In this document: positions 18,102 through 26,284 of the stretch, in pieces | Position numbering within the stretch: position 1 is the first letter of the stretch | How the letters are laid out: every line of letters begins with the position of its first letter | Assembly (NCBI GenBank): GCA_020634855.1 | Contig: JACKAU010000006.1 | Coordinates: 124,001-188,000 of the forward strand | Reading direction: 5' to 3' | DNA: 64,000 nt | DNA from: Anaerolineales bacterium | Lineage (GTDB): Bacteria > Chloroflexota > Anaerolineae > 4572-78 > J111 | Made by a program: the position numbers and the translations under genes | Notes under the pieces: generated by a model | The model's database searches: none | What the model saw: the letters and a program-made list of their open reading frames with translations, nothing else | Told to the model about the DNA's origin: nothing

Positions 18102-18917
18102 CTATTGGCCAGCGTAAGATCGATCAATGATTAAGCCATAGGCCCCATTATACGCCCCCAATGAAAAAGTGACGCGCTCATCGGTAACCACATAACCGAC
18201 TTCAACCGGCGCCGGCTTACCGTGGATCTCTTGCCAGGCAACCGGCGCTTGTTGGCGAAGTTGGTAGGTGTCTCCGGTTTCATCCAGAGTAAGCGTGACC
18301 ACCAGGTCGCCGGTTTGGGCATCGATCTGAACGTCATCCGCGCCGGCATAACGCCAGACAATACGAGTAGGGTCCACGCCGGGCGCAACAACATAGGTGC
18401 TTTTGAGCCGACCCTGCGGGCCTGTGAAGTATAGGTCGATACCGGGGTACAGATCAAAGTAAGTTATTCCGGCGAACGTGGGCAAATCAGTTTGCCATTG
18501 GGTGGGGTCGTTGCCGGTAAAATCGGTGATGGCGCCGGCCAGGGGGTCGATGCCTTCAATAATCGGATAGGGGTTAGCGCCTGCAAACTGAAGATGCAGT
18601 GACTCGGCTAGCGCCGGCAAACGCTCGCCCTGAACAGGGGAGTGGGCCAATGAGAAGGCGACACCTTCTTGGCTAAAAAACAGGCGACTGCCCAGGCCGC
18701 TTACGGAAAATCCAGCCGGCGTATCGAGAAAGCGTTCGTGAGGGACAAACGCCAGTGGCAACTGCTGTGCTGAGTTGCCGAACTCAAATAGGTAATCTGG
18801 GTTGGAGCCTGAAACTGAATAGGTTTGGGTAATCAGCGGAATGAGTAACCAGATGAGGACAAAGGGAAGCAACTTTGTAATTGTGATACGTTTATCAACT
18901 CTGTCGAACCTTAACAT
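18102..18917 (-). CDS. Secreted DUF7948-type domain protein without SBBP repeats
   Basis: A 271-residue protein. An N-terminal membrane segment (about residues 14-32, TKLLPFVLIWLLIPLITQTY) is followed by an extracellular beta domain. NPYPIIEGIDPLAGAITDF, GNDPTQWQTDLPTF, YFDLYPGIDLYFTGPQGRL and VVAPGVDPTRIVWRYAGAD match the domain normally found at the front of long SBBP beta-propeller proteins. Here it ends at the point where repeats would begin (YGLIIDRSYAGQ), so only the cap remains. The family has no known enzyme activity. It is convergent with the ABC ATPase. The family name is from memory of the motif set. Confidence 0.7.
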   Translation of the reverse strand: MLRFDRVDKRITITKLLPFVLIWLLIPLITQTYSVSGSNPDYLFEFGNSAQQLPLAFVPHERFLDTPAGFSVSGLGSRLFFSQEGVAFSLAHSPVQGERLPALAESLHLQFAGANPYPIIEGIDPLAGAITDFTGNDPTQWQTDLPTFAGITYFDLYPGIDLYFTGPQGRLKSTYVVAPGVDPTRIVWRYAGADDVQIDAQTGDLVVTLTLDETGDTYQLRQQAPVAWQEIHGKPAPVEVGYVVTDERVTFSLGAYNGAYGLIIDRSYAGQ

Positions 18918-19025
18918 CGATCATCCTTGACTGACTAAGCTATTGATACTTCAACAGAGATAATACCAGAGGTTAGTTAGGCGCCCCTTTGAAAATAATT
19001 AGAACCCCGTTAGACCTAAGCGCAA

Positions 19026-19844
19026 CTACCCCACCAGCATATATTCGGTATACGTTGCCACATACTCAAATCCCAACTTCTGATAACACGCCATCGCCGC
19101 TTGATTATCAGCTTTGACATTCAGGCCGATGTGTTCGATGCCACGGTCAATTAAAGTTTGCCCCAACTTCGCGCAGACGGCCAACGCCCCTCCTCGACCG
19201 CGATGCGCCGGATGGGTCGTCACGTTACCCAACGCCGCGACCCGATACTGTTCGGAGTAAACGTGGATGCCAGCCACGCTGACCAGTACGCCGTCGGATT
19301 CCAGACCAAAAAAGCAGCCGGTCTCCAGCATCCGCGCGTCGAAGGCGTTATCGGGGTAACTGGCTTGGTACAGCGCGGTTAATCGATCCAGGTCAGTGGT
19401 CGAGAGAGGAATTACGGGGGAGGTATCGACCGCCGCCAACGCCGCCGGGTTCGCCAGGATCATTTTGTGGTGCGGGCCATGCGACTCCACGTGGTAGTCG
19501 CCGGCCAGAACCTCGACCAAATCGCCGCTTAGATGGGCGTAGATGCGCTTCGGCAAAAACGGTTTTATCGACCGCAGCAGCGCCGCCATCTCAGCAAAGG
19601 GCGGCGGGGTCAACGCCAGCAACACTGGCGGCGAGATGCCGCTGTAAACCAGCGCCGCCTGTTCAACGTCGCCGGCCGGCCGGTGCGCGTACCAGGTGGT
19701 ATACGGCCAGAAAAAGTCGTCCAAATCGCCCAGTTCATACAAATGCAGCGGCGCAACTCGGCGCAGATACGCTTCGATTTCGGCGCGATCGTGGAGGCAA
19801 ATGGGATGGAGATTCCCGTTAATACTATTCCCTAGCATGCGCAT
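19026..19844 (-). CDS. GNAT family N-acetyltransferase
   Basis: A 272-residue acetyltransferase. The C-terminal half is a GNAT fold: VAALGNVTTHPAHRGRGGAL contains the acetyl-CoA pyrophosphate loop (RGRGGA), then LNVKADNQAAMACYQKLGFE, the usual last helix and strand. The N-terminal half (LHLYELGDLDDFFWPYTTWY) resembles the extra domain of two-domain GNAT enzymes. Its start at 19844 lies inside the last codons of the upstream antitoxin gene, a 20-base overlap that suggests coupled translation. It is much longer than TacT-like GNAT toxins, so toxin activity is not proposed. The substrate is unknown. Confidence 0.82.
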   Translation of the reverse strand: MRMLGNSINGNLHPICLHDRAEIEAYLRRVAPLHLYELGDLDDFFWPYTTWYAHRPAGDVEQAALVYSGISPPVLLALTPPPFAEMAALLRSIKPFLPKRIYAHLSGDLVEVLAGDYHVESHGPHHKMILANPAALAAVDTSPVIPLSTTDLDRLTALYQASYPDNAFDARMLETGCFFGLESDGVLVSVAGIHVYSEQYRVAALGNVTTHPAHRGRGGALAVCAKLGQTLIDRGIEHIGLNVKADNQAAMACYQKLGFEYVATYTEYMLVG

Positions 19845-20055
19845 GGATCGTATTAACTACAACCAAGTCTTCGGGGTCACCCCGGATCACATCCGGCCTG
19901 GAAACCAGGTTTTGGAATTTATCGTGTTTTTCAACCGGGACTATTCTCAATAACCGGTTACCTCTCATTATTTCTAGTGGCTCGCCGGTTTGTAGAATTT
20001 CATCGAGTAATTTATAGATATTTGCTCTAAGTTCTGTTGGGGTTACAATTTTCAT
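19825..20055 (-). CDS. Phd/YefM-type antitoxin, orphan
   Basis: A 76-residue protein. MKIVTPTELRANIYKLLDEIL is the N-terminal DNA-binding part of Phd/YefM antitoxins, and GEPLEIMRGNRLLRIVPV completes the fold. The ATG at 20055 is preferred over 20079 because GGAGGAG lies directly upstream. A toxin would normally follow at once, but the next gene is a GNAT enzyme that overlaps it by 20 bases, and no Doc, YoeB or PIN protein is in reach. It may be a solitary regulator or the remnant of a toxin-antitoxin pair. Confidence 0.78.
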   Translation of the reverse strand: MKIVTPTELRANIYKLLDEILQTGEPLEIMRGNRLLRIVPVEKHDKFQNLVSRPDVIRGDPEDLVVVNTIHAHARE

Positions 20056-20105
20056 CTCTCCTCCAAACTGGACACACATGCGAACTGATCTTCGCTTAAC
20101 TTTCA

Positions 20106-20172
20106 GACAGGATTAACAGGATTAACAAGATGAAATCTCTTTAAAAATCTTGTTAATCTTGTTAATCCTGTC
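20106..20172. repeat. Long inverted repeat (GATTAACAAGAT family)
   Basis: A 26-base arm beginning GACAGGATTAACAGG (20106) pairs with the arm ending at 20172 with one mismatch, around a 15-base loop. A related hairpin occurs at 60290-60343. It lies in the 328-base divergent space 20056-20383, where no other gene is seen. Confidence 0.75.
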
Positions 20173-20383
20173 CAATAATCTTGTACGCTTGTATTCATTG
20201 CTGGCCGTTTCTCGGAACAGATCCGGGCTAATGAAGACATACTTATTATACGGGGAGCAGCGACAAACGTCACCCCAGCTATTGAATAATCGAGACTGTT
20301 CTTCCCTCCTGCTCGCTTTTCCTTATAATACCTGAACGGCTAAACCAAGCCGCCTATCAAGTACAAAGTCCAAGGGAACTCAA

Positions 20384-20809
20384 ATGTCAACCCAATACTG
20401 GATCGGCGTCGCGGCAAAAGATCACGTGCTGGCCGGCGTTCGCGGCGGCTTTTGCCAATTGGGGCACGGCAAACATAAGCCGGTAGAGCGACTCAGTCCC
20501 GGCGATTGGCTGGTCTACTATGCCCCGCGCACCCAACTGGAAAACGGTGATAAAGTTCAGGCGTTTGTCGCCCTGGGCCAAGTTCAACCCGGCCAACCTT
20601 ACCAGGTGGCGATGTCCGCTGACTTTTCGGCCTGGCGGCGGGACGTGGCTTATCGAGACGTTCAGGAGGCCGCCATCCATCCGCTTTTGGAACGACTGCG
20701 CTTCATCGACGACCCCCGGTATTGGGGCATGAAGTTTCGCCGGTCTGTATTTGAAATCGACCGTGACGATTTTGCGATTATTGCCGAGGCCATGGGAGTT
20801 CAGTTATAG
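20384..20809 (+). CDS. EVE domain (PUA-like) protein
   Basis: A 141-residue single-domain protein. YWIGVAAKDHVLAGVRGGFC, KHKPVERLSPGDWLVYYAP and the late DPRYWGMKFRRSVFEIDRDDF are typical of the UPF0310/EVE group. EVE domains bind modified bases in DNA or RNA and are often stand-alone readers or defence adaptors. Which base this one reads is not visible. The next gene begins two bases after its stop, so it opens a three-gene operon with a GT1 enzyme and a DUF427 protein. Confidence 0.85.
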   Translation: MSTQYWIGVAAKDHVLAGVRGGFCQLGHGKHKPVERLSPGDWLVYYAPRTQLENGDKVQAFVALGQVQPGQPYQVAMSADFSAWRRDVAYRDVQEAAIHPLLERLRFIDDPRYWGMKFRRSVFEIDRDDFAIIAEAMGVQL

Positions 20810-20810
20810 C

Positions 20811-22088
20811 ATGAAAATCACGATCTTAACTGTCGGTACTCGGGGCGATGTCCAGCCCTTCGTTGCTTTGGGGCAAGGGCTGAAGGCGGCCGGCCATGAC
20901 GTGGCCATTTGTACGTCGGTCACCTTTGAACCGTTTATCGAGGCCCACGGGCTGACCTACGCTTATATGAACGACGACATTATCCGTTTCATCGACAGCG
21001 AGGCAGGCCGTGAGGCGATGGATAAAACGGATAATATTTTCGCCTGGATCAAACTAGCGATCCAGATGACTAACGCTATGAAGCCTGTTTACCGCCGTAT
21101 GCTCGACGAAGAATGGGCGGCGGCGCAAGGCAGCGAGGCGCTCATCTACCATCCCAAGGCATTAGGTGGCTATCACATTGCCGAAAAACTGGGTGTCCCC
21201 GGCTTCCTCAGCCTCCCCATGCCGCTTTACGTCCCGACTGCGGCTTTCCCATCAATCGTTTTGCCCGAATGGAACCTGGGCGGCGGGTACAACAAGATGA
21301 GCTACACCGTCGCCGCCAGTATGTCGCAGGTGGCTTTGGGCAATCTGGTCAACGTCTGGCGTCAGGAAACGCTCGGCCTGCCCAAACGGTCGGTGTTGGC
21401 GAGTGAACTGGTGCGCCCAGACGGCCGGCCGGCGCCGGTGCTGCACTGCTACAGCCCCCACGTGCTGCCGGAACCGAAGGATTGGCCGGAGACGGCCGTG
21501 GCCACCGGCTACTGGTTTCTCGATCACCACAACGATTGGCAGCCATCGGATGATCTGCTTGACTTTTTAGCGGCCGGCGCGCCGCCGGTTTACGTCGGTT
21601 TTGGCAGCATCTCCGGACGCGATCCGGCCCGAACCACCCGCGCTATCATTGAGGCTCTGTCCCGAACCCGGCAGCGAGGCATATTGGCGACCGGCTGGGG
21701 GGGCTTGCAGGCCGATACTCTGCCGGACAGCATCTTCAAGCTCGATGCCGCGCCCCACGACTGGCTCTTTCCCCGGATGACGGCCGTCGTCCACCACGGC
21801 GGGGCGGGAACCACGGCAGCCGGTCTGCGCGCCGGCGTCCCGACCATCGTCTGCCCCTTCTTTGGCGACCAGCCTTTCTGGGGCCGGCGGGTAGCCGCCT
21901 TGGGCGTTGGCCCCAAACCCATCCCCCAGAAACAGCTTTCAGCCGACGCCCTGACCGCTGCGATCCGCGCCGTCAGCACCGATATGACCGTCCGGCGCAA
22001 AGCCGTCCGCCTTGGCCAAAAACTCCGCCAGGAAGACGGTGTGGCTAACGCGATCAACTTTATTGAAACGATGCAGGAGAAACAATGA
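20811..22088 (+). CDS. GT1 family glycosyltransferase (UGT/sterol glucosyltransferase-like)
   Basis: A 425-residue GT-B enzyme. MKITILTVGTRGDVQPFVAL is the hallmark N terminus of sterol/glycolipid and antibiotic glucosyltransferases. The donor site is marked by VYVGFGSISGRDP and VVHHGGAGTTAAGLRAGVP, followed by CPFFGDQPFWG. It would move a sugar from UDP-glucose or a similar donor to a lipid, carotenoid or other hydrophobic acceptor; the acceptor is unknown. ATG 20811 follows the EVE stop directly and is preferred over the internal start at 20751, which lies within the EVE gene. Its stop overlaps the DUF427 start (ATGA). Confidence 0.88.
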   Translation: MKITILTVGTRGDVQPFVALGQGLKAAGHDVAICTSVTFEPFIEAHGLTYAYMNDDIIRFIDSEAGREAMDKTDNIFAWIKLAIQMTNAMKPVYRRMLDEEWAAAQGSEALIYHPKALGGYHIAEKLGVPGFLSLPMPLYVPTAAFPSIVLPEWNLGGGYNKMSYTVAASMSQVALGNLVNVWRQETLGLPKRSVLASELVRPDGRPAPVLHCYSPHVLPEPKDWPETAVATGYWFLDHHNDWQPSDDLLDFLAAGAPPVYVGFGSISGRDPARTTRAIIEALSRTRQRGILATGWGGLQADTLPDSIFKLDAAPHDWLFPRMTAVVHHGGAGTTAAGLRAGVPTIVCPFFGDQPFWGRRVAALGVGPKPIPQKQLSADALTAAIRAVSTDMTVRRKAVRLGQKLRQEDGVANAINFIETMQEKQ

Positions 22089-22810
22089 GCAAACAAGTTT
22101 GGCAATTTGAACCTACCGACCGCTGGATTCGCGCCACTCGCAGCGGCGAAACCATCGCCGACAGCCGGCGCGCTAAGCTGATGATTGAAAGTCGCGGGGA
22201 GTTAGATTACTATTTTCCGGTTGATGATGTGCGGCTGGAGTTACTCACCTCGTCGGAGCATACCGAAACGTCGGGATATCGCGGGCGGCGTAAATTTTGG
22301 CATCTCAACCTGGGTGACAAGCGCATCGAAAACGCCGCCTGGACCTACGAGCCAAAGGAGAAACGCCCGGATTTTACCGGCTACATCGCCCTAGTTTGGC
22401 AAGCGATGGATCATTGGTACGAGGAGGAAGAGGAGATTTTTCACCACCCTCGCAACCCCTACCACCGCGTGGATACGCTGCCCAGTTCGCGTCACGTCGA
22501 GGTTTTTGTCGATGGCGTCAAAGTGGCCGATACGACCCGCCCGTACTTGCTGTTTGAAACCAACCTACCCACCCGCTACTATATCCCGCCGGAAGACGTC
22601 GAGCAGAAATATCTTACCCGCACTTCTTCGCACACCACCTGTCCCTACAAAGGCATTGCCTCATATTACAGCGTCAGCGTCAACGGCGAGACCTTACCCG
22701 ATGTTGTCTGGACTTACCCGGACCCCATTCCCGAAGCGCCAAAAATCAAGGGACTGCTGGCTTTCTGGCCGGAAAAGGATAAGCGTATTCGGATATTCGT
22801 CGATGATTAA
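22085..22810 (+). CDS. Tandem DUF427 domain protein
   Basis: A 241-residue protein with two DUF427 units. The first is seen in WIRATRSGETIADSRRAKLM and YYFPVDDVRLELL. The second is more complete in VFVDGVKVADTTRPYLLFE, RYYIPPEDV, SHTTCPYKGIASYYSV and VWTYPDPIPEAPKIKG. DUF427 proteins are small cytoplasmic beta proteins of unknown chemistry. The start codon overlaps the stop of the GT1 gene by four bases, with AGGAG before it. The link to a glycosyltransferase and an EVE protein is unusual and may point to a shared small-molecule pathway. Confidence 0.87.
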   Translation: MSKQVWQFEPTDRWIRATRSGETIADSRRAKLMIESRGELDYYFPVDDVRLELLTSSEHTETSGYRGRRKFWHLNLGDKRIENAAWTYEPKEKRPDFTGYIALVWQAMDHWYEEEEEIFHHPRNPYHRVDTLPSSRHVEVFVDGVKVADTTRPYLLFETNLPTRYYIPPEDVEQKYLTRTSSHTTCPYKGIASYYSVSVNGETLPDVVWTYPDPIPEAPKIKGLLAFWPEKDKRIRIFVDD

Positions 22811-22827
22811 AAATATGAGTTACGCAG

Positions 22828-22984
22828 TTGAAAAAAATCAACTACCAAGTCACGAAATAACGAAAAAAGATAAAAATCTGTGAAAATTCAAAAATGGATT
22901 TACAGCGCGAACTGCGTAAGTTCTAAAAAAACCAACTACGAGGTCAAGAGGGGGTGTCCGTGGTTCAAAAATGGATTTATAGCG
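22828..22984 (+). repeat. Partial tandem duplication reaching into the next gene start
   Basis: The segments 22828-22908 and 22920-22984 share flanks: AACTAC near 22840 and 22934, and TTCAAAAATGGATTTA followed by C/T and AGCG, ending at 22908 and 22984. The upstream copy contains GTG-AAA-ATT-CAA-AAA-TGG, a broken version of the first codons of the methyltransferase gene (VQKWIYS). The middle parts differ in length. Confidence 0.6.
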
Positions 22985-23529
22985 TTGGTCTGGCTGCCGT
23001 AACAGCCGTTCGGACCTACTACGCGGTCAAACAGCCGCAGCCGCGCCCGTCAGACGGCGATCCAATCGAGAAAAGTCTTTTGTTCTTGCAACTGTTCGGG
23101 ATGCAAATCTTGCCGCTGACCTATATCTCTTCTAACAAACTCGACTTCGCCAACTACAACCTGCCGCGCGTCTTCAAAATAATCACCACCATCTTGGGGA
23201 CAGTGGCTTTTGGCGGAGCGGCCTATCTGCTGCACCGCTCTCACGCCGATTTAGGCCGCAATTGGCGGGCGGAACTGCAAGACCAGCCCGACCAAACGCT
23301 CATCACCGGCGGGATCTACCACCAAATGCGCCACCCGATGTATGCCGCCCACTGGCTGTGGGCCATCGCTCAGACGTTGTTGCTGCCCAACTGGATCGCC
23401 GGGCCGTCGTTTCTGGTCACCTTTTGGCCGCTCTATCGCTATCGCGTCCCCCGTGAAGAAGCGCAAATGCTCACAACCTTCGGTGATGATTATCGCGCCT
23501 ACGCCGAAAAGGTGGGGCGTCTTATTTAG
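22954..23529 (+). CDS. Isoprenylcysteine carboxyl methyltransferase-like membrane enzyme
   Basis: A 191-residue membrane methyltransferase. The C-terminal part has the family signature: ITGGIYHQMRHPMYAAHWLW (SAM-binding loop and helix), then FWPLYRYRVPREEAQMLTTF and a final GDDYRAY. Two hydrophobic stretches precede it (about residues 42-55 and 70-88). Bacterial members methylate isoprenoid or other lipid-linked carboxyl or phenol groups; the substrate is unknown. The start is GTG at 22954 or, with better spacing from AGAGGGG, GTG at 22960. A duplicated, truncated copy of the gene start lies just upstream. Confidence 0.82.
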   Translation: MSVVQKWIYSVGLAAVTAVRTYYAVKQPQPRPSDGDPIEKSLLFLQLFGMQILPLTYISSNKLDFANYNLPRVFKIITTILGTVAFGGAAYLLHRSHADLGRNWRAELQDQPDQTLITGGIYHQMRHPMYAAHWLWAIAQTLLLPNWIAGPSFLVTFWPLYRYRVPREEAQMLTTFGDDYRAYAEKVGRLI

Positions 23530-23600
23530 GGACATCCCTCTTCGGTCAGACCACGATAATGCGTGGTGCGTAACACAGCAAGCCGCAGCCAAAAAATCTA

Positions 23601-23682
23601 ACCATAAAGAACACAGAGAAGGCGCAAAGAACACCAAGAAGAATCTCTGAGAACTTTGTGCCTACTTTGTGTTCTCCGTGGT
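23601..23682. repeat. Long imperfect hairpin repeat (AGAACACAGAG family)
   Basis: The left arm from 23601 (ACCATAAAGAACACAGAG) pairs with the right arm ending at 23682 over 29 positions with six differences. It lies in the 291-base space between convergent methyltransferase genes. The adjoining 23700-23785 has a second, shorter inverted element around TATTGCG/CGCAATA. This type of sequence is often dispersed in bacterial genomes. Confidence 0.65.
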
Positions 23683-23820
23683 AAAAAAAATCCCCACGGA
23701 TGACACAAATCAACGTATGGTGTATTGCGCAGCTATATGGTCAAAATGATATGCACTACGCAATACGCACTACGTCACAAGGGTACATTCATGGGGTTTT
23801 CATTTTGGGCTTACGGCAGC

Positions 23821-24591
23821 CTACCCCGGCTTCTGCCCCACCGCAATCAGCGACGTTCCGACCGGCAAATTAATATAGCGAATTAGCCCCGCCTCGACCT
23901 TGCCGACCATCGTCAGCGCGGCGTTGACCGGCGGCGAGGCCGGCTCCATCTCGACTTGGTACTCCTCTGCATCGACGTGGTGCGAGGCCAGCTCCGGTTT
24001 GGCCCCGGTCGAGCGGCGCAGCGTTAGCAGGGTCGCTGCCAGGGGGAAGATGAAGAAGTTATTGTACGTCACCCGCCGGACATTAAAGCCGGTCTTTTCC
24101 AGCTTGGTCCGTAGTTCATCGGCTGTGTAGCGGCGGACGTGGGCGTTGAGGTCGTCGTTGTGGGTCCACAGAAACATAAAGGCCGGCACGGTAATGACCA
24201 CATGCCCGCCGGGCTTCAGCACGCGATAGCTGTCGGCCAGGATGGCCAGATCATCCTCATTGTGTTCGATAACGTCCAGAGCGGTGATCACATCAAAAGT
24301 AGCGTCGCCAAACGGCATTGTTTGGGTCACGTCAAACAAATCAACGTCATATCCGCGCTGGCGAGCCATTTTGACCGGGCGCGGGTCAATTTCAAGGCCT
24401 CTAACCTGGCCGTATTTACTGAGATGGTGAATCATATTACCGGCCCCGCAGCCCACATCGAGCAGTTGCAGGTCAGGTTTTTGGGGCAGGATAGAGTGCA
24501 TCACGGCGTTCAAAGCGCGGGTGCGGCTGCTAAACCACCAATGCGAGTCTTCCGGAATGGTTTCAATCATAACGTTCATTACAGTGTCCAT
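23821..24591 (-). CDS. Class I SAM-dependent methyltransferase
   Basis: A 256-residue methyltransferase. LLDVGCGAGNMIHHL is motif I, GLEIDPRPVKMAR motif II, and FDVITALDVIEH with LKPGGHVVITVPAF the later motifs. WFSSRTRALNAVM in the N-terminal helix and the YTADELRTKLEKTGF end of the core match enzymes that act on lipid, quinone or glycan intermediates. The C-terminal 70 residues include a short hydrophobic segment (NNFFIFPLAATLLTLR), suggesting membrane contact. The gene stands alone and converges with the membrane methyltransferase. The substrate is not determinable. Confidence 0.85.
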   Translation of the reverse strand: MDTVMNVMIETIPEDSHWWFSSRTRALNAVMHSILPQKPDLQLLDVGCGAGNMIHHLSKYGQVRGLEIDPRPVKMARQRGYDVDLFDVTQTMPFGDATFDVITALDVIEHNEDDLAILADSYRVLKPGGHVVITVPAFMFLWTHNDDLNAHVRRYTADELRTKLEKTGFNVRRVTYNNFFIFPLAATLLTLRRSTGAKPELASHHVDAEEYQVEMEPASPPVNAALTMVGKVEAGLIRYINLPVGTSLIAVGQKPG

Positions 24592-24682
24592 TTAGCATAA
24601 GTTGGCCGTATTCTACGCTACCCCGGATGATACCACAAGTTATCCCTTCACCCGTCACGTATCGTTCCCTGATTTTATTTTT

Positions 24683-24950
24683 TCCAACGCGGATTTAATT
24701 TTTCCAATATTCAGCGACAAATCCCAACGCTTACTTAATTCTTCCAATTTTCAGCGACAAATCTCGATTTGTACTAACGAAATCCAATATTCAGAGACAA
24801 ATTCCAACGCGCACTTAATAGTTCCAATTTTCAGAGACAAATTCCAACGCTTACTTAATTCTTCCAATTTTCAGAGACAAATCGCAATTTGTACCAACAA
24901 ATTTTGATTTGTACCAACAAATCGCGATTTCTACCAACAAATTCTAATCG
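24683..24950. repeat. Tandem array with exact 40-bp (2 x 20-bp) period
   Basis: Units start TCCAATWTTCAG at 24703, 24743, 24783, 24823 and 24863, exactly 40 bases apart. The second half of each unit reads TCCAACGC..ACTTAAT or decays. From about 24879 a 20-base unit takes over (AAATCGCAATTTGTACCAAC and variants). Cores such as AAATCGCGATTT are palindromic. The array lies between the methyltransferase start and the toxin gene, in the 475-base space 24592-25066. Confidence 0.8.
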
Positions 24951-25066
24951 TAAGGAAGCGCAATCAATAATTTCTACCATATCGAAGCGACTGAGATTTG
25001 TTGGGCGGCTGAGTTACAACGTATATTGCAATTGATTATTTGTAGCTTTTATGCTACATTTTTCTT

Positions 25067-25402
25067 ATGAATGAGACGGAAATCGAACTGCTTGAATACC
25101 TGACTACAAGTGGTCGAAATCCTTTTCGGGAATGGTTAGAAGGATTGAGAGATCGTCAGGCTCGCGCCAAAATTCGAGTACGCTTGAATCGTATTCGGCT
25201 CGGAAATTTTGGGGATTGCAAAGGTGTCGGGGGTGGTATTAGCGAGTTACGCATCCCATACGGTCCAGGTTATCGCGTTTACTTTGGACGCAAGGGCAAC
25301 CTGGTGGTTATTTTGTTGAATGGCGGTCACAAAAAAACGCAATCCAAAGATATTGCTTTGGCTCAAGAATATTGGGATGATTACCTTCAAAGAACCACAT
25401 AA
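25067..25402 (+). CDS. HigB/RelE-type toxin (addiction module killer protein)
   Basis: A 111-residue toxin of the RelE/ParE superfamily, in the subgroup called putative addiction module killer proteins. The pattern NPFREWLEGLRDRQARAKIRVRLNRI, LGNFGDCKGVGGGISELRI, GPGYRVYFGRKGNLVVILL and GGHKKTQSKDIALAQEYW is diagnostic. Members cleave mRNA at the ribosome. The toxin precedes its antitoxin, as in HigBA systems. The gap to the antitoxin is 93 bases, wider than usual. An AT-rich tandem array lies upstream. It appears intact. Confidence 0.9.
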   Translation: MNETEIELLEYLTTSGRNPFREWLEGLRDRQARAKIRVRLNRIRLGNFGDCKGVGGGISELRIPYGPGYRVYFGRKGNLVVILLNGGHKKTQSKDIALAQEYWDDYLQRTT

Positions 25403-25495
25403 CTGAAAGCGTCATACAACTTGTGATGTCTATGTTCTTTGCTTTTAAACAAAGCAACTAACTGTAAAATTAGTTGAGGCGGAGTTTTTAGAATT

Positions 25496-25795
25496 ATGGA
25501 TCAAGTTACTGCAAAGTATGAGACTGGCTTGAAAGCATCCTTGATGAACCCTGATGAAGCGGCGGCGTACCTTAATGCGGCTTTGGAAGAAAATGATCAA
25601 GACGTTTTCCTGTTGGCCTTACGTGACGTTGCTGAAGCGCATGGATTTTCAAAGGTGGCGCAGGATACCCTGCTCAATCGAGAAAATCTTTATCGGATGT
25701 TATCATCAACAGGGAATCCACAACTTTCCAGTTTGATCACGTTGTTACGTAGTCTTGGTTTACGCTTGGCTGTTGAGGTTAAGCAAACAACCTGA
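25496..25795 (+). CDS. HigA-type antitoxin (addiction module antidote)
   Basis: A 99-residue DNA-binding antitoxin. MNPDEAAAYLNAALEENDQD is the N-terminal region typical of this antidote family, and LRDVAEAHGFSKVAQDTLL followed by NRENLYRMLSSTGNPQLSSL is an XRE-like helix-turn-helix. It would bind the toxin encoded just upstream and repress the shared promoter. GAGGCGGAG lies upstream of ATG 25496, at a spacing that allows independent translation. Confidence 0.9.
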   Translation: MDQVTAKYETGLKASLMNPDEAAAYLNAALEENDQDVFLLALRDVAEAHGFSKVAQDTLLNRENLYRMLSSTGNPQLSSLITLLRSLGLRLAVEVKQTT

Positions 25796-25861
25796 CAACT
25801 CTGTTGATTGCCCCACAAGCAGGGGGTATAAGCAAGTATATTTATCAGATCGCTAGGGCTA

Positions 25862-25977
25862 CTGAACGCGCTGAAATCGCTGATTTTTCAACCGGAACTC
25901 CATTACCTATGGGGCAACCGGGCGACTTTCGCTCCAAGATGACTTTTCAGCGTCTTCACTTCTCTCAGCGCGTTCAG
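25862..25977. repeat. Perfect 13-base inverted repeat in gene-free stretch
   Basis: CTGAACGCGCTGA (25862-25874) is matched in reverse complement at 25965-25977. The 489-base stretch 25796-26284 between antitoxin and CARF gene otherwise shows no gene. An open frame from 25804 crosses this repeat and has no coding character. Confidence 0.5.
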
Positions 25978-26284
25978 CGATCCAACCTCGCCCCCAAATA
26001 GAAACGTCCCCCATTCATTCCTGACAGTTGACTGAGATAACTATTTTCGTTTAGAATAATTATAGGCAGATTTTATGCCGAACTGCATTGGTATGATCTT
26101 GACTTTTGAAGGGTATACCAAGTTCTTTCGGGATATCCCCTACAATAAGAATATGCGGAAAATATTTCGTTCAATCAGATTGTTGGGCTTCGCCCATCAA
26201 GTATGTGCCAAATGAATGCCTTGCTTGGCGGTACAATCAACCTTGAGATCTATCTTCAAAGCTTGGCACAAGGAGATTCATAAT

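Noticed and set aside
19026..20055. GNAT plus antitoxin as a TacT-like toxin-antitoxin pair
   Set aside because: The GNAT protein is far too long and the antitoxin is Phd-type, not the RHH/DUF1778 type that pairs with GNAT toxins.
24602..24907. 101-residue plus-strand open frame across the tandem array
   Set aside because: The 40-base period is not a multiple of three, so the repeated peptide shifts frame; there is no ribosome site and no coding pattern.
24683..24950. Possible CRISPR array
   Set aside because: The 40-base units are repeats without unique spacers and no cas genes flank them; it is a tandem array.
25804..26001. 65-residue frame after the antitoxin
   Set aside because: It starts at TTG without a ribosome site and runs through an inverted repeat.
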